Below are positions 1 through 7,811 of a DNA stretch of 64,000 nucleotides, one piece after another (position 1 is the stretch's first letter; the number at the start of each line of letters is the position of its first letter). Source of the DNA: Streptomyces sp. NBC_00286 (GTDB lineage Bacteria; Actinomycetota; Actinomycetes; Streptomycetales; Streptomycetaceae); contig NZ_CP108054.1 of NCBI RefSeq assembly GCF_036173125.1, positions 8,275,001-8,339,000 on the forward strand, read 5' to 3'. The position numbers were made by a program, and so were the translations under genes. The notes beneath the pieces were generated by a model, which saw only the letters and a list, made by a program, of their open reading frames with translations, was not told the origin of the DNA and did not search any database.

Positions 1-1
1 G

Positions 2-544
2 CCGCATCAGCGGGCCAGACAGCAGCCGCTGCCCGGGATGCGTGCCGTACGGCCGCGTCCCTCGCGGCTGCACGGCCTGCTGTCCCCGCTCGCCGCCACC
101 ACGGCCGCTGCGGCGCTCGTCGTCGCGGCGCTGTTCGGCGTCCAGGCGTCCCGCACCCAGGACCAGCTCGACCAGGAGCGGACCCAGGCACGTGAGATCG
201 CCAACATTCTCGCGGCCCCTGATGCCGCCGCGAGTGCCGGACGCATCTCAGGCGGACAGAGCATCAATGTCGTCGCGTCCGCCTCGGCGCGCGCCGCCGT
301 GGTCACCCCAGCGGGCCTCGGCAACCCGACGAACGGAAGGGTTCACCAACTGTGGCTCATGCGACCAGAGGTCCAACCGCGCTCCCTGGGCCTGTTCGAG
401 GGCGACACGCCCTTGCTCGCCACGGATTTGAATCCCGACGCGACCTCACTCGCTGTCACCGTCGAGCCACAGGGCGGCTCTCCACAGCCCACATCTGCAC
501 CAGTTGTCCAACTCGCCCTGAAATCAGTCGGATTCGGAGAGTAA
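2..544 (+). CDS. Anti-sigma factor, RskA C-terminal domain (5' partial)
   Basis: The reading frame is open from the first bases of the window, so the gene is cut at its 5' end; an ATG at 38 is probably internal. A hydrophobic helix (about residues 15-37 counted from that ATG) is followed by an extracytoplasmic domain ending in VQLALKSVGFGE. This arrangement, with the pattern H-Q-L-W-L near the middle of the outer domain, is typical of RskA-type anti-sigma-K factors, whose missing N-terminal part would bind an ECF sigma factor in the cytoplasm and whose outer domain is cleaved by proteolysis to release it. The sigma factor gene is expected just upstream of the window (inference). Confidence 0.75.
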   Translation, partial: PHQRARQQPLPGMRAVRPRPSRLHGLLSPLAATTAAAALVVAALFGVQASRTQDQLDQERTQAREIANILAAPDAAASAGRISGGQSINVVASASARAAVVTPAGLGNPTNGRVHQLWLMRPEVQPRSLGLFEGDTPLLATDLNPDATSLAVTVEPQGGSPQPTSAPVVQLALKSVGFGE

Positions 545-671
545 TCGTCAGAGTAATCGTCAACGGCCTTACGGGGAAGGTGAATCCTGCGCCCGGGATA
601 CACGAGTGTCATGAGGGAGCGATAGGGTTAACCTGCCCGGGCCGGGTGCCCTCGTATGGGTGGGGAGTGAC

Positions 672-941
672 ATGGAACAGATAACAGTGCGTGGCAGGGC
701 GCGAGTCCCTGCGATCACCTGCGGGAGCAGCGCGACGAGTTCGCGCCTCGACCGTCATCTCTCGGTGCTGGGTGGCCCCGCCATCCCGCAGGGAGAGACG
801 ACCGAGGCGACCTCGCTGATGCGTGAGCTGACCGCACGCGACCACACGCAGGAGCGCAACAGCAGGCGCGCACGAGTGCGGCGGGTCTCGCTCTTCGCCC
901 CCCTGCGCCGACTGCGCCGTTCCCTGTTCGGCGGCCGCTGA
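672..941 (+). CDS. Small basic conserved Streptomyces-type protein
   Basis: Predicted 89-residue protein. The ATG at 672 is preferred over the GTG at 660 because a GGGGAG ribosome binding site lies at 662-667, at ideal spacing. The protein is rich in arginine, ends in an Arg/Leu-rich amphipathic tail (about residues 65-89), and has no signal peptide or recognisable catalytic motif. It reads as a genuine gene from its strong RBS and third-position GC bias, and it is followed by a clean hairpin terminator. I do not recognise a function. It stands alone between the anti-sigma factor gene and a convergent ABC exporter operon. Confidence 0.6.
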   Translation: MEQITVRGRARVPAITCGSSATSSRLDRHLSVLGGPAIPQGETTEATSLMRELTARDHTQERNSRRARVRRVSLFAPLRRLRRSLFGGR

Positions 942-981
942 CCAGCGCCCCCGGTCACTGACCGGCAGCCGAACCCGGACA

Positions 982-1015
982 CCTTCGCACCCGCTTCCCA
1001 CCCGCGGTGCGAAGG
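982..1015. terminator. Hairpin terminator between convergent genes
   Basis: Perfect 10-bp inverted repeat, CCTTCGCACC at 982-991 and GGTGCGAAGG at 1006-1015, with a 14-nt loop. It lies between the small protein gene and the oppositely oriented ABC permease gene, so it can serve both. Confidence 0.7.
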
Positions 1016-1041
1016 TTTCACACGTTCACAGGAGTTGACGC

Positions 1042-1824
1042 TCAGCGTCCGCCGGTCGCGTACCGGCGGACGGCGAGCGGCAGGAACACCGCGATCAGTG
1101 CCGCGCACCAGGCCAGCGATCCCGCCACCGGATGCGCCACGGGCCAGGCGGCACCCTCCGGCACCGGCGCATTGCCGAACAGATCCCGCACCGCCGTCGT
1201 CACCGCGCTGATCGGGTTCCACTCGGCCATCGTGCGCAGCCAGCCCGGCAGATTGTCCGTCGGAATGTACGCATTCGACAGCAGCGGCAGGATGAAGGTC
1301 GCCCCACCCAACTGCCCCGCCGCCTCCTCGCTCTGGGACAAGAGCCCGAGCAGAATCCCGATCCACGCCATGGCGAACCGGAACAGCAGCAGCAACGCGA
1401 CGGCCGCCACGGCCTCCAGCGCCGACCCCTCAACGCGCCAGCCCACCGCGAGCCCGACCAGCAACAGGGGCACCATGCCCGCGGCGGTCAGCACCAGATC
1501 GGACGCCGCCTGACCCAGCGGCACCGCGGCCCGGCTCATCGGCAGCGTACGGAAACGGTCCATCACGCCCCGGTGCGAGTCCTGGGCCGCCTGGAACATC
1601 CCCGTCATGATCCCGTTCGCCGCGGTCGCCACCAGCAGCCCCGGCACCAGGAACGAGCGGTACTCGGCGCCCGGCATGGCGAGCGCGCTGCCGAAGACAT
1701 AGCCGAAGAACAACAGCATCGTGATCGGCATCGTCTGAGTGAGGATCAGCAGCCCGGGATTGTGCCGGACCCGCTGAAGCTGCCGGCCGAGCATGGCCGT
1801 GGTGTCGTACGCGAGGGCACTCAT
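1042..1824 (-). CDS. ABC-2 type exporter permease (DrrB-like)
   Basis: 260-residue membrane protein with about six hydrophobic segments, the first near residues 28-55 and the last close to the C-terminus, matching the ABC-2 permease family used by daunorubicin-type drug exporters. Its ATG overlaps the stop of the upstream ATPase gene by four bases (ATGA at 1821-1824), so the two are translationally coupled and form the two subunits of one exporter. Substrate unknown. The neighbouring divergent TetR gene with operators in the shared promoter region suggests induction by a small ligand, possibly the exported compound (inference). Confidence 0.88.
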   Translation of the reverse strand: MSALAYDTTAMLGRQLQRVRHNPGLLILTQTMPITMLLFFGYVFGSALAMPGAEYRSFLVPGLLVATAANGIMTGMFQAAQDSHRGVMDRFRTLPMSRAAVPLGQAASDLVLTAAGMVPLLLVGLAVGWRVEGSALEAVAAVALLLLFRFAMAWIGILLGLLSQSEEAAGQLGGATFILPLLSNAYIPTDNLPGWLRTMAEWNPISAVTTAVRDLFGNAPVPEGAAWPVAHPVAGSLAWCAALIAVFLPLAVRRYATGGR

Positions 1825-2777
1825 GCCACGAAGTCCTTACGGTCGGTCGGGCGGTCGGTCAGACGCAGGAACACGTCGTCGAGGCTCGGCGGACGCAGAC
1901 TCGCGTCGAGCAACGGCACGGCCGCGGCGTCCAGTTCGCGTACGAGACGGGGAAGCGTGAGCGTCGGATCGGTGGTGACGGCGCCGACGGCGTGCCGCTC
2001 ACGATCGAAGTGCGGTTCGGCGCCGGTGAGTTGATCGAGTACGACCGCCGCCGCGGCCATCGCGTCCGCGTGCGCGACGACGACTTCCGCGTACGAGCCG
2101 ATGAGCGCCTTGAGCGCGGCGGGTGAACCGGTGTGGGCGACCCTGCCCTCGTCCACCAGGGCGATGTCGTCGGCCAGTTGATCGGCTTCCTCCAGATACT
2201 GCGTGGTCAGCAGCACCGTCGTACCGTCCGCGGCGAGGTCGCGTACCGCCTGCCAGATCTGGTTGCGGCTGGCCGGGTCGAGTCCGGTCGTCGGCTCGTC
2301 CAGAAACAGCACCTCGGGCCGCGTGATGAGGCTCGCGGCCAGGTCGAGGCGGCGCCGCATGCCGCCGGAGTACGTGGACGTGGGGCGGTCCGCGGCTTCG
2401 GCGAGCTCGAAGCGGTCGAGGAGTTCGTCGGCGCGGGCCTGCGCCTTCGGGACGCGGCGCAGCTTCGCGAAGAGCCGCAGGTTCTCCCGCCCCGTGAGGT
2501 CGCCGTCGACCGAGGCGTACTGGCCCGTCACGCCGATGGCGCGGCGGACCGCGTCCGGCTCCCGTACGAGGTCGTGGCCCGCGATCCGCGCGGACCCCGC
2601 GTCGGGCCGTAGCAGCGTCGTCAGGACCCGTACGGCCGTGGTCTTGCCTGCGCCGTTCGGCCCGAGCATCCCGCAGACCGTGCCGCCGGCGACGGCGAGG
2701 TCCAGCCCACGCAGGGCGTGGACCTCCCCGAAGCCCTTCTCGAGCCCTTCACTAAGTACAGCGTACGTAGAAGTCAT
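1821..2777 (-). CDS. ABC exporter ATP-binding subunit (DrrA-like)
   Basis: 318 residues from the ATG at 2777; the longer reading from 2795 has no better RBS and would overlap the operator. Walker A GPNGAGKTT is at residues 39-47, followed by the signature YSGGMRRRL and Walker B VLFLDEPTTGLD. The C-terminal part after the nucleotide-binding domain is the DUF4162-type extension common in DrrA-like proteins. It pairs with the coupled permease encoded downstream. The first codons (T-Y-A-V-L-S) overlap a second copy of the TetR-type operator, so repressor binding could also block elongation into the gene (inference). Confidence 0.92.
   Translation of the reverse strand: MTSTYAVLSEGLEKGFGEVHALRGLDLAVAGGTVCGMLGPNGAGKTTAVRVLTTLLRPDAGSARIAGHDLVREPDAVRRAIGVTGQYASVDGDLTGRENLRLFAKLRRVPKAQARADELLDRFELAEAADRPTSTYSGGMRRRLDLAASLITRPEVLFLDEPTTGLDPASRNQIWQAVRDLAADGTTVLLTTQYLEEADQLADDIALVDEGRVAHTGSPAALKALIGSYAEVVVAHADAMAAAAVVLDQLTGAEPHFDRERHAVGAVTTDPTLTLPRLVRELDAAAVPLLDASLRPPSLDDVFLRLTDRPTDRKDFVA
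2753..2769. promoter_or_regulatory. Second, intragenic TetR-type operator
   Basis: TAAGTACAGCGTACGTA matches the reverse complement of the palindrome at 2796-2812 at 15 of 17 positions. The two centres are 43 bp apart, about four helical turns. It lies within the first codons of the ABC ATPase gene. Confidence 0.55.
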
Positions 2778-2795
2778 GGCTCGACCATAGCGCAC

Positions 2796-2812
2796 TACGT
2801 ACGGTGTACGTA
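2796..2812. promoter_or_regulatory. TetR operator in the ABC exporter/TetR divergent promoter
   Basis: TACGTACGGTGTACGTA is a perfect inverted repeat of 7-bp arms around GGT. It lies between the ATPase start (2777) and the TetR start (2841), placed to repress both promoters. Confidence 0.7.
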
Positions 2813-2840
2813 ACTAGGATGGTCACGAGGTGATCGACAG

Positions 2841-3548
2841 ATGGCAGCACGAGGGGCCGAACCCGAGGTGATCTGGGCCCGACCCGAGCGCACGGGACGC
2901 GGTCCGCGGCCCGCGTACAGCCGCGCCGACATCGCGGCCGCCGCGGTGCGGATCGCGGACGAACGAGGACTCGACGCCGTCTCGATGCGCCATGTGGCGG
3001 CCGAACTGGGCTGCGGCACGATGTCGCTCTACAACTACGTGCCGCGCAAGGAGGACCTGTACGAGCTGATGGTCGACGCCGTCGCCGCCGAGCACGAGCT
3101 GTGGGAGCCGTCGGGCGACTGGCGCGCCGACATGCTCCGGGTCGCCCGGCAGGCCCGCGCGCTCATGCTCCGCCACACGTGGCTGCCGGCGCTGATGTCC
3201 CCGGTGTACGGGTTCAGCCCGAACGCCCTGCGCTATCTCGAGCACTGCCTGGTCTGCCTGGACCCCTTCGAGGGGACGTACGGCACGAAGTTCGAGTTGA
3301 TCGCGATGATCAACGGCGTGGTGACGACGTACGTGACGACCGAGCTCGCCACCGCCGAGCGGACGCGCTCACTGCCGTGGTCGGAGGTCCAGGAGAACGC
3401 GGTGCGCGGCCGCTACCTCGGGGGGCAGGTGGCGAGCGGGGCGTATCCGCGGCTGGCGGCGGCGTTTGCGGAGGACTCCGGGCCCATTGACATGGAGGCG
3501 GTGTTCGAACGGGCGTTGGGGCGGGTGCTGGACGGATTTGCGCGCTAG
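2841..3548 (+). CDS. TetR family repressor of the adjacent ABC exporter
   Basis: 235 residues. The N-terminal helix-turn-helix spans about residues 30-75 (IAAAAVRIADERGLDAVSM through GTMSLYNYVPRKEDL), and the C-terminal half has the tetracycline-repressor-type (TetR_C_1) ligand domain. The start at 2841 follows a GAGG motif at 2827-2830. It is divergent from the DrrAB-like operon with a perfect palindrome between them, so it is the probable autoregulator and exporter repressor. It converges on the serine hydrolase gene with only five bases between the stops. Confidence 0.88.
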   Translation: MAARGAEPEVIWARPERTGRGPRPAYSRADIAAAAVRIADERGLDAVSMRHVAAELGCGTMSLYNYVPRKEDLYELMVDAVAAEHELWEPSGDWRADMLRVARQARALMLRHTWLPALMSPVYGFSPNALRYLEHCLVCLDPFEGTYGTKFELIAMINGVVTTYVTTELATAERTRSLPWSEVQENAVRGRYLGGQVASGAYPRLAAAFAEDSGPIDMEAVFERALGRVLDGFAR

Positions 3549-3553
3549 CACGA

Positions 3554-4804
3554 CTACCGTCGGCGTGTGTCCGGACGCTGCGGCGCCTCGCCCAGGACGG
3601 TGGAGAACAGCGCGTCGCGGAGCGCCACCTCACGCGGGTCGTCCCACAAGTGGAAGCCGCACCGGTTCATGGCGTAGGCGAATCCGACACCGGTGTCCGG
3701 GTCGGCGAAGGCGAACGATCCGCCCAGCCCCATCGTGCCGAACGCCGTGCCCGCGGAGGAGCCGAAGCGGAATCGGGGAAAGGGCTTCATGTAACCGAGG
3801 GAGTACTGGGTGTCGACGCGCAGCACCTGGTCCCGCGGCCCTTCGGAAGGAGGCCGGGCGGCTCGGGTGAGGGCCTCCACGGTGGCCGGGTCCAGGCCGA
3901 GGGCCTTGCCTCCGGTCGCGGCATCGCCGTACAGCTTGGCGATCGCACGCACCTCGCCGATGCCGTTGACGGCGGGTATCTCCAGGGCGCGCACGTCCGG
4001 GCGGTTGAAGGCCTCGACCTTGCCCAGCTCCCGGGGATTGCTGAACGCCCGGGCGGAGAGGCTGCGCGGGTTGCTGAACGCCAGCACGAACGGCAACGGC
4101 ATCTCGCCCATGTGCAGGAGCATCTCGACACCGGCGAAGCCGTGGATGTGCGCGATCAGCTCCGGATCCACCGTCGAGGGCAAGCCGATGTGGAACTTGG
4201 CGTCGAGCGGGGCGGCGATCTCCTCGGCGAAATAACGGCCCAGGCTGCGGCCTCGGGGGTCCACCCGGCGGATCAGTTCGCTCTCGTAGTAGCCCAGCGA
4301 CTGGCCGTGGTAGCCGTGTCGCGTCCCCGGTGTCCACGCCGGGCGCTGCTCGGCCAGTGCCGCGGACAACACGTGCGGATCCGCCAGGTCCGCCAGCTTC
4401 AGCGGCCGGTCGATGACTGGCAACCCGCCTTGGTGCGACAGCAGTTGGCGCACGGTGACGTCACTCTTGCCGGCCTCGGCGAACTCGGGCCAGTAGGCGG
4501 CAACCCGTTCGTCGTAGCTCAGCAGTCCGCGGGCGTGGGCGACTGCGACCGCCAGTGACGCGATCCCCTTGGTGGTGGAGAACACCGGCACCAGCGTGTC
4601 CTCGTGCCACGGCTCTCGTGTCAGGCCATTGCGGTAACCACCCCAGAGGTCAACGACCTTGACCCCGTCCCGGTAGACGGCACACGCGGCACCAACCTCT
4701 TTGCCATCGGCGAAGTTGCGCCGGAACGCGTCCGCGACGGCACCGTAACCCTCCTCCACGGCGCCGCGGACAAGGGCCATCGGTACATCGATCTTTAACA
4801 CCAT
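3554..4804 (-). CDS. Serine hydrolase, beta-lactamase/EstB-type fold
   Basis: 416 residues from the ATG at 4804; an upstream in-frame extension to 4879 is arginine-rich and unconvincing. The class C-like nucleophile motif S-T-T-K is at residues 76-79 (in VFSTTKG), and a Tyr-containing second motif lies in HGYHGQSLGYY. No signal peptide is seen, so it is probably cytoplasmic, like many actinobacterial EstB-type esterases of this family. The natural ester or amide substrate is not evident. Nothing in the flanks (TetR on one side, ISP-domain gene on the other) points to a pathway. Confidence 0.85.
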   Translation of the reverse strand: MVLKIDVPMALVRGAVEEGYGAVADAFRRNFADGKEVGAACAVYRDGVKVVDLWGGYRNGLTREPWHEDTLVPVFSTTKGIASLAVAVAHARGLLSYDERVAAYWPEFAEAGKSDVTVRQLLSHQGGLPVIDRPLKLADLADPHVLSAALAEQRPAWTPGTRHGYHGQSLGYYESELIRRVDPRGRSLGRYFAEEIAAPLDAKFHIGLPSTVDPELIAHIHGFAGVEMLLHMGEMPLPFVLAFSNPRSLSARAFSNPRELGKVEAFNRPDVRALEIPAVNGIGEVRAIAKLYGDAATGGKALGLDPATVEALTRAARPPSEGPRDQVLRVDTQYSLGYMKPFPRFRFGSSAGTAFGTMGLGGSFAFADPDTGVGFAYAMNRCGFHLWDDPREVALRDALFSTVLGEAPQRPDTRRR

Positions 4805-4913
4805 GCGACGACGATAGAGCGTGCTCCCGACGGGCTGACATCGAGGCCGACGGCCCCGTGCCGACCGCACCCACGTCACGGCCTCGCACCGATCAGCAAT
4901 CGCCGACCGAGTG

Positions 4914-6155
4914 TCAGATCAGCGCGAACTGGCCCTCCGGGCCTTCCTCGTGGTGGTCGAGTACGGAGGCGGGCTTTCGGGCCGCGTCCGGTACCGGGAG
5001 TACGCCCGCCTTGCGTAGCTCGCTCGCCGTGACGGGTGCGTCCATGGCCAACTCGGCCTGCTGAGGACGGAGTTCCGCCAGTAGGGCCAACACCGTGATC
5101 AGCTCCAGCAGTTCGGATGTCCACGTCTGGGGCCACGTGGTGGGGCGGATCGCTTCCAATGTGCCGGGCTCCGGGGGAGTGGTCCGGGCCGTGAACCACT
5201 GGTCCAGGACCCGTACTCCGCCCACCTCGAAGTCCCAGGCAGCGGGCGGTACGGGGGAGATGCGGCCCTCGTCGAGGTGGAGGGTCTCCTCGTCGCGGTC
5301 GTAGTGGAGTTCGAGGATGGGGGTCCCCCCGCTCGAGCGAAGCCGAGAGTGGGGGAGGGCGGGGAGCGGGGCGCGGACGTACGGGCGGCGGCCGCCGGGG
5401 AGTTTGGGACGGTCGCCGTCGCGGCGCATCAGCCAGAGCATGCGGTGGCCCAACTCGGTGCCGTACGCCCAGAGTTCGGGGTTGGCGGTGAGCGGGACGG
5501 TGCAACCGTCCGGGCCCGGGCGCGCCACCGCCACCGTCCAGGCGAGGACGTCGAGCGGGGCGGGGGTGTGGCCCAGGCGTTTGGCCAGGTGGTCTACGAG
5601 GCCGGGGGCGAGGTTCGGTTCGAGGCCGCCGGGGCGGCGGTAGAGGGGGTGGATGCGGCCGGGGCGGGCTGCGGGGGCGTTCTTCGTCTGGCGCGGCTGC
5701 GGCGGGAGTACGGGGAGCACCGGCGCGACGAGCAGTGCGGGGCTGTCCGGCGCGGGCGGCTGCTCGACGGCGAACACCTGCTGGTCGTCCGCCACTCGCC
5801 ACAGTTCTGGGCGGGCCGCGTCGATCAACCTGTGGTCCGGGATCAGCCACTGCTCGTCGAAGGGGCCCAGCAGCACGCGTACGGGCTCCGCGCTGGGGCC
5901 CGATGCGCGGACCAGTCGGCCCGTTCCGCTGGACTGGCCCGGCAGTTGGGCCACTGCCGAGTGCAGGTTTCGTGCGCGCGTGACGCCGAACAGGGCCTCC
6001 CTGTGGGGGCCTTCGGCCTTCACGAACGTGTCCCAGCGGGCTTTCAGGGACGCCGCGTCGGGGGCCGTCGGCCACGCCCGGCCCAGCCGCGGCGGTGCGA
6101 CGGACCACGGCATGAGGTCCGCGAGCAGCGGGGCGTCGTGCGTCACGCTGGGCAT
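4914..6155 (-). CDS. Stand-alone type ISP restriction-modification C-terminal specificity domain protein
   Basis: 413 residues from the ATG at 6155. Recognised from conserved stretches such as GPFDEQWLIPDHRLIDAARP, PLYRRPGG.EPNLAPGL and WTSELLELITVLALL, which belong to the type ISP restriction enzyme C-terminal specificity domain; the methyltransferase and helicase parts are absent, as in many Streptomyces homologues annotated as DNA methyltransferases. Residues 267-279 (LPHSRLRSSGGTP) are encoded exactly by a 39-bp REP-like element (5319-5357) inserted in frame. Role unknown; on its own it may bind DNA without cutting it (inference). Confidence 0.7.
   Translation of the reverse strand: MPSVTHDAPLLADLMPWSVAPPRLGRAWPTAPDAASLKARWDTFVKAEGPHREALFGVTRARNLHSAVAQLPGQSSGTGRLVRASGPSAEPVRVLLGPFDEQWLIPDHRLIDAARPELWRVADDQQVFAVEQPPAPDSPALLVAPVLPVLPPQPRQTKNAPAARPGRIHPLYRRPGGLEPNLAPGLVDHLAKRLGHTPAPLDVLAWTVAVARPGPDGCTVPLTANPELWAYGTELGHRMLWLMRRDGDRPKLPGGRRPYVRAPLPALPHSRLRSSGGTPILELHYDRDEETLHLDEGRISPVPPAAWDFEVGGVRVLDQWFTARTTPPEPGTLEAIRPTTWPQTWTSELLELITVLALLAELRPQQAELAMDAPVTASELRKAGVLPVPDAARKPASVLDHHEEGPEGQFALI
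5319..5357 (-). repeat. REP-like element inserted in frame in a coding sequence
   Basis: 39-bp element, identical in reverse complement to the intergenic copy at 28014-28052. It contains the core CGCTCGAGCG and G5/C5-rich ends. It is translated as 13 residues of the ISP-domain protein without breaking the frame. Confidence 0.85.
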
Positions 6156-6531
6156 GGTACGACGACACTCCGTTGCTTGTCGGGGGCGCCTGCCCCGGGG
6201 GCGGGTTCGGTGCATGGGCGACGGCGGGTCCGTCGTGGCGGTTCTTTTCCCCAGCCCCGCCCCTTCCCGAAACTGGGGGCTGCGCCCCCAGGCCCCCCTG
6301 CCTCCGGCGGGGTGGGGCGCCTCCGGCGGGTGGGTGGGTGCCTACCGGGGTGGGGGTGACAGTCGTGTCGCGGGTGCGGGTGCGTTGTGGCTGGTCGCGC
6401 AGTTCCCCGCGCCCCTGAAGGGGCGCCCCTGGAGCCGTCCGCTATCAGGCTCACCAGCCATCACCCTCACCAGCCACCACGCACCCGCCCCCTACTACTC
6501 GCAGCTTCTCGCCGGCGGGAGGGGACGTGGG

Positions 6532-6633
6532 CCGGTGCGTCGTATGCCCGTCGCTTAGCTTCGGTCTGGGCACTGCTGCGCCCTGTGGAAGCAAGGGGTC
6601 GTATGCCCTGTTGGCGACGGGCTGACGCACCGG
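6532..6633 (+). repeat. 102-nt structured core of composite repeat A
   Basis: Outer stem CCGGTGCGTC (6532-6541) with GACGCACCGG (6624-6633), then a 4-nt/1-nt internal loop, then an inner stem GCCCGTCGC with GCGACGGGC. The apical part carries the conserved AGCTTCGGTCTGGGCA and AGCAAGGGG blocks. Three more copies in the window have exactly the same length. Confidence 0.75.
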
Positions 6634-6676
6634 CCCGCGGCCCCGCACCCACCAACCACCCAAGGGGCGCGGGGAA

Positions 6677-6990
6677 CTGCGCGACCAGCCACGCTCAACC
6701 CGCAGCCGCCCAACCGCCGGAGGCACCCCGCACGGCTGCGCGACCAGCCACGCTCAACCCGCAGCCGCCCAACCGCCGGAGGCACCCCGCACGGCTGCGC
6801 GACCAGCCACACTCAACCCGCAGCCGCCCAACCGCCGGAGGCACCCCGCACGGCTGCGCGACCAGCCACACTCAACCCGCAGCCGCCCAACCGCCGGAGG
6901 CACCCCGCACGGCTGCGCGACCAGCCACGCTCAACCCGCAGCCGCCCAACCGCCGGAGGCACCCCGCACGGCTGCGCGACCAGCCACAAC
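6677..6990 (+). repeat. 59-bp tandem array within composite repeat A
   Basis: A 59-bp unit (GGCACCCCGCACGGCTGCGC, then the CGACCAGCCAC and CCGCCCAACCGCCGGA blocks) recurs with starts at 6722, 6781, 6840, 6899 and 6958. The copies are nearly identical, differing mainly by CACGCTC versus CACACTC. There are no unique spacers, so this is not a CRISPR array. Confidence 0.9.
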
Positions 6991-7036
6991 GAACCGTCAG
7001 TCGACAACGAACCCAACCGCACAACCAGCGGAGCGC

Positions 7037-7783
7037 CTACGCCTCAAGCGTCACCGTGAACGAAAACCGATCCCCCCGGTAATGGATCACCGCCACATCC
7101 AGCACCCGACCGTCGTCACCACACGCAACCCCCGTGTACCGCAGAATCGGGCTGAGCAACGGCACCTCAAGCAGCCGTGACGTCTCCGGATCGGCCAGCC
7201 GAGCCTCCACCGTGTCGGTGATGCGGCTGATCCGCATGCCGACCACGTCCCGCAGTACCTTCGTCATCGGCCAGCGGATGAGATCGTCCAGATCGATACG
7301 CTCAGCCAGCTCCGGCCGGACATAGTTCCGCGCGTGATTCGTGGGCTCGCCCGTCTTCTCGTCACTCCGCAGCCGGTGATACGTCGCCACCTCGGCCAAC
7401 TCGGGGAAGTATTCCGCGAGTTCGGCCGACATCGGCGCCACGCCGTGATCGAGCAGCTCCGTCGTCATACCCGACTGCTGCGCCACGATCGCGTCCACCG
7501 AGCCCAGCAACCGCACCGGCGCCCCCCGTTGCGCGCTCGGCTCGATGAACGTGCCGCGTCGGCGATGGCGGGTGATCAGGCCCTCGTCCTCCAGTTCCTT
7601 GAGCGCCTGGCGCATGGTCAGGACGCTCACCCCGTAGTGTCCCGCCAGCTGTTCCTCGGTGGGCAGGCGCAGCGGGTCCTCCGGTGACCGGCCGAGTATC
7701 GAGGCGCGCAGGGACTGCGACACCTGATACCAGAGCGGCAGCTTGCGGTTCAGGACGATCGAGTCCGGGGCGAATGAGGTCAC
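7037..7783 (-). CDS. GntR family regulator, HutC/UTRA type
   Basis: 248 residues from the GTG at 7783; the longer frame would overlap the end of hmgA. The winged helix is near residues 20-85 (PLWYQVSQSLRASI, then SVLTMRQALKELEDEGLI and the RHRRRGTFI wing), followed by a UTRA effector-binding domain typical of HutC-type GntR proteins. It lies 28 bp downstream of hmgA on the same strand and is probably co-transcribed, so it may control homogentisate catabolism (inference). No RBS is obvious at the chosen start, which lowers confidence in the exact N-terminus. Confidence 0.82.
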   Translation of the reverse strand: MTSFAPDSIVLNRKLPLWYQVSQSLRASILGRSPEDPLRLPTEEQLAGHYGVSVLTMRQALKELEDEGLITRHRRRGTFIEPSAQRGAPVRLLGSVDAIVAQQSGMTTELLDHGVAPMSAELAEYFPELAEVATYHRLRSDEKTGEPTNHARNYVRPELAERIDLDDLIRWPMTKVLRDVVGMRISRITDTVEARLADPETSRLLEVPLLSPILRYTGVACGDDGRVLDVAVIHYRGDRFSFTVTLEA

Positions 7784-7811
7784 GAAGGTATCCGTACCGG
7801 TCAACCGGCGT

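Larger units (their letters stand above)
6180..7030 (+). repeat. Composite non-coding repeat, copy A
   Basis: Gene-free stretch of about 850 bp. In order: a leader with GGTTCGGTGCATGGGCGAC; a GC hairpin around CGAAACTGGGGGC; a segment with GTTGTGGCTGGTCGCGCAG and the palindromic CCCCGCGCCCC; the 102-nt structured core (6532-6633); a second GGGGCGCGGGGAACTGCGCG box; then a 59-bp tandem array. The same order of modules recurs in copies B (33.0 kb), D (43.9 kb) and, inverted, C (39.7 kb). Reading frames across it are repeat translations without RBS and are not called as genes. Confidence 0.85.

Noticed and set aside
6677..6990. 59-bp array as a CRISPR
   Set aside because: Units are contiguous and nearly identical, with no unique spacers and no cas genes nearby.
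6387..7082. 231-codon plus-strand reading frame across the 59-bp array
   Set aside because: Its translation is a repeat (arginine/proline/histidine units) set by the DNA array; it has no RBS and lies wholly in composite repeat A.
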